From contig CAAEMG010000098.1 in NCBI GenBank assembly GCA_900757025.1, forward strand, positions 1 through 6,856: 6,856 nt of DNA, written 5' to 3'. The notes beneath the pieces were generated by a model, which had not been told where the DNA came from, did no database searches, and worked only from the letters and a program-made list of their open reading frames with translations. This document shows, one piece after another, positions 5,449-6,856 of the stretch (position 1 is its first letter; each line of letters starts with the position of its first letter). The DNA comes from Clostridia bacterium. GTDB taxonomy: Bacteria > Bacillota > Clostridia > Lachnospirales > Anaerotignaceae. The translations under genes and the position numbers were made by a program.

Positions 5449-5493
5449 ATGGGATGTTTCGACTACGGGCGTTGTACTACGCTCAACATGACA
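5449..5493 (+). repeat. palindromic repeat unit, right copy in inverted orientation
   Basis: This unit opens ATGGGATGTTTCGACTACG and closes TACGCTCAACATGACA. It is the inverted partner of the left copy: ATGGGATnnTTCGACT is shared. The hairpin arms here are ATGTT (5454-5458) and AACAT (5485-5489), in place of ATTCTT/AAGAAT, so the pairing is kept with different bases. Confidence 0.65.
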
Positions 5494-5587
5494 AAATATT
5501 TTAGTTTTTTAAAATAAAATGTATTCATAAAATCAAAATTTCTCCAATCATTTACAAAATATTAACCCCATATTCAAATTTTAATAT

Positions 5588-5593
5588 TATAAT
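5588..5593 (+). promoter_or_regulatory. possible -10 element of the secreted protease gene
   Basis: A perfect TATAAT lies 34 nt upstream of the ATG at 5628. The nearest -35-like sequences (TTAACC at 5562, TTTACA at 5551) are at poor spacing, so the promoter is uncertain. AAAGGTG at 5616-5622 is the ribosome binding site. Confidence 0.35.
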
Positions 5594-5627
5594 TTACATT
5601 AATAAATTAACTTATAAAGGTGATAAA

Positions 5628-6856
5628 ATGAAAAAATTACGTTTTTTACTGCTTTCTTTTTTGCTCTCACTGCCACTTTCATTTACGGCTTTTGCGAAAG
5701 AAACAGATGAAATTAAAGTTTATGTAGATAACGTACAACTTTCAACGGACCAAAGTCCGGAAATAATAAATAACCGCACAATGGTTCCTATGCGTTCCGT
5801 ATTTGATGCTTTAGGCTATGAAATTTACTGGAACGACACTGACAAAACCGTTACAGCTACAAAAGGAACGTCAACAATACAGCTTACCATAGGAAGCACT
5901 TCTGCCTACGCCAACGGCACTGAATATACCCTCGACTCCCCTGCTGTAATAGAAAATTCACGCACACTCGTTCCTTTAAGGTATATTGCCGAAAGCTCCG
6001 ACTGTTTTGTAGAATGGAACTCCGATGAAAAAGCTGTTTATATAACCCGAAATAATTTCACTTCAACTAAAGAAAATCCTTCCGAAAGCTCGGATACAGA
6101 CCCTCTTACACTTTGCGACAGCATTGTTGAAATAACAACAAACAAAGTTCAAGGCAGCGGAATAATAATAGGTTCTGACGGCTATATAGCCACAAATTTT
6201 CATGTTTTAAAAGGTGCTCAATATGTAAATATACTTTTTAATGACGGTTCTTTATACAGCGGAAATGTCGTTATTGCCGGTTACAACATACCAAAGGACA
6301 TTGTTGTTTTAAAAATAGACAAAACAAACTTAAAACCCGTAACATTTAGAAACAGCGACACAGTTGCCGAAAACGAAAGCGTAACTGCTATAAGTTCTCC
6401 GGAAGGTGCTTTTAACAGCATATCAACAGGAACTGTTCAGGGAACTTCCTATGGCGTTATAAGCACAACAGCATACATAACAAACGGCAGCAGCGGAGGA
6501 GGTCTTTTTGACAGCAAAGGGCAGCTTATAGGCATTATAGATGCCTATGACACCGAAAAACATTATATGTCTGTTCCGTCAAATTTTATAGCAGACATAT
6601 CGCTAAATAAATCCATACCATTTTCAAAATGGCAGTATGTATCTTATCAGCTTGTTTCTCCCGACCAAATAGAAGTAACCTTTGACGGAGATACTTGCAA
6701 TGTACAGTGGGACTCTGTTCTCGGTGCAGACGGATATTATGTATACTATAGCACAACGCCATACGGTAATTACAAAATGCTTAAAAACAGCACTACAAAC
6801 AAATTCCTGTGGCAATGGACTTATCCAAACTGTTTCAGTATAGAAAACCTCAATCA
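5628..6856 (+). CDS. secreted trypsin/HtrA-like serine protease with CuAO-N-like stalk and Fn3-like domain (partial, 3' end off window)
   Basis: The protein (409 codons visible) is exported and probably degrades or processes proteins at the cell surface. A signal peptide spans residues 1-23 (KKLR, hydrophobic core, AFA before KE). Residues about 29-141 form a copper-amine-oxidase-N-like domain of two repeats, NRTMVPMR (49-56) and SRTLVPLR (111-118), each ending in a W-N-(D/S)-D turn; despite the name, no copper chemistry is implied. A Ser/Asn/Asp-rich linker leads to the protease domain (about 160-330), opening QGSGIIIGSDGYIATNFHV, with H192, D224 in PKDIVVLKID and S289 in GSSGGG, the HtrA-type GNSGGP with two substitutions. 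No PDZ domain follows. Instead a fibronectin-III-like segment starts near 345 (W361, ADGYYVYYSTTPYGNY) and is cut by the window end. AAAGGTG precedes the ATG. The substrate and any wall anchor are unseen. Confidence 0.9.
   Translation, partial: MKKLRFLLLSFLLSLPLSFTAFAKETDEIKVYVDNVQLSTDQSPEIINNRTMVPMRSVFDALGYEIYWNDTDKTVTATKGTSTIQLTIGSTSAYANGTEYTLDSPAVIENSRTLVPLRYIAESSDCFVEWNSDEKAVYITRNNFTSTKENPSESSDTDPLTLCDSIVEITTNKVQGSGIIIGSDGYIATNFHVLKGAQYVNILFNDGSLYSGNVVIAGYNIPKDIVVLKIDKTNLKPVTFRNSDTVAENESVTAISSPEGAFNSISTGTVQGTSYGVISTTAYITNGSSGGGLFDSKGQLIGIIDAYDTEKHYMSVPSNFIADISLNKSIPFSKWQYVSYQLVSPDQIEVTFDGDTCNVQWDSVLGADGYYVYYSTTPYGNYKMLKNSTTNKFLWQWTYPNCFSIENLN

Noticed and set aside
6624..6815. Minus-strand 63-codon frame
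   Set aside because: It is antisense to the secreted protease gene and has no supporting signals.

Overview
The window looks like chromosomal DNA from a low-GC Clostridia-type member of the Bacillota. The support is AT-rich intergenic DNA, strong AGGAGG-type ribosome binding sites, GTG starts, intrinsic terminators, and the conserved block rpmB <-> asp23 (yloU)-fakA (yloV), which matches the Bacillus subtilis arrangement. There are seven protein-coding genes, two of them cut by the window edges. I found no tRNA, rRNA, CRISPR array or transposase.

Region 1 (1-2300, minus strand) is a transporter cassette. A TetR-family repressor gene has a clear promoter covered by two adjoining copies of a 15-bp palindrome. 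It is followed by an ABC exporter-type half-transporter (membrane domain fused to ATPase) that runs off the left edge. The 95-nt gap between them holds a perfect hairpin and a sequence resembling a DtxR/IdeR iron box, so the transporter may answer to iron as well as to the TetR ligand.

Region 2 (2310-4500, minus strand) is a two-gene operon. An Asp23/YloU-family protein gene is coupled to a FakA-like fatty acid kinase (DhaL domain plus DegV-like domain). The stop codon of the first overlaps the ribosome binding site of the second, and a strong terminator closes the operon.

Region 3 (about 4400-5080) is the divergent control region and rpmB (ribosomal protein L28, zinc-binding form). A good sigma-A-type promoter at 4585-4613 lies just before about 100 nt of nested inverted repeats, which suggests a structured RNA leader ahead of rpmB. 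A second promoter lies closer to the gene.

Region 4 (5080-5630) holds a tiny two-helix membrane protein gene on the minus strand and a pair of facing palindromic repeats of the TCATTCTGAGCG...CGAAGAATC type, whose two copies keep base pairing through different bases.

Region 5 (5628-6856, plus strand) is a secreted composite protein: signal peptide, copper-amine-oxidase-N-like stalk domain, trypsin/HtrA-type protease domain with a full catalytic triad, and the start of a fibronectin-III-like domain cut by the right edge.
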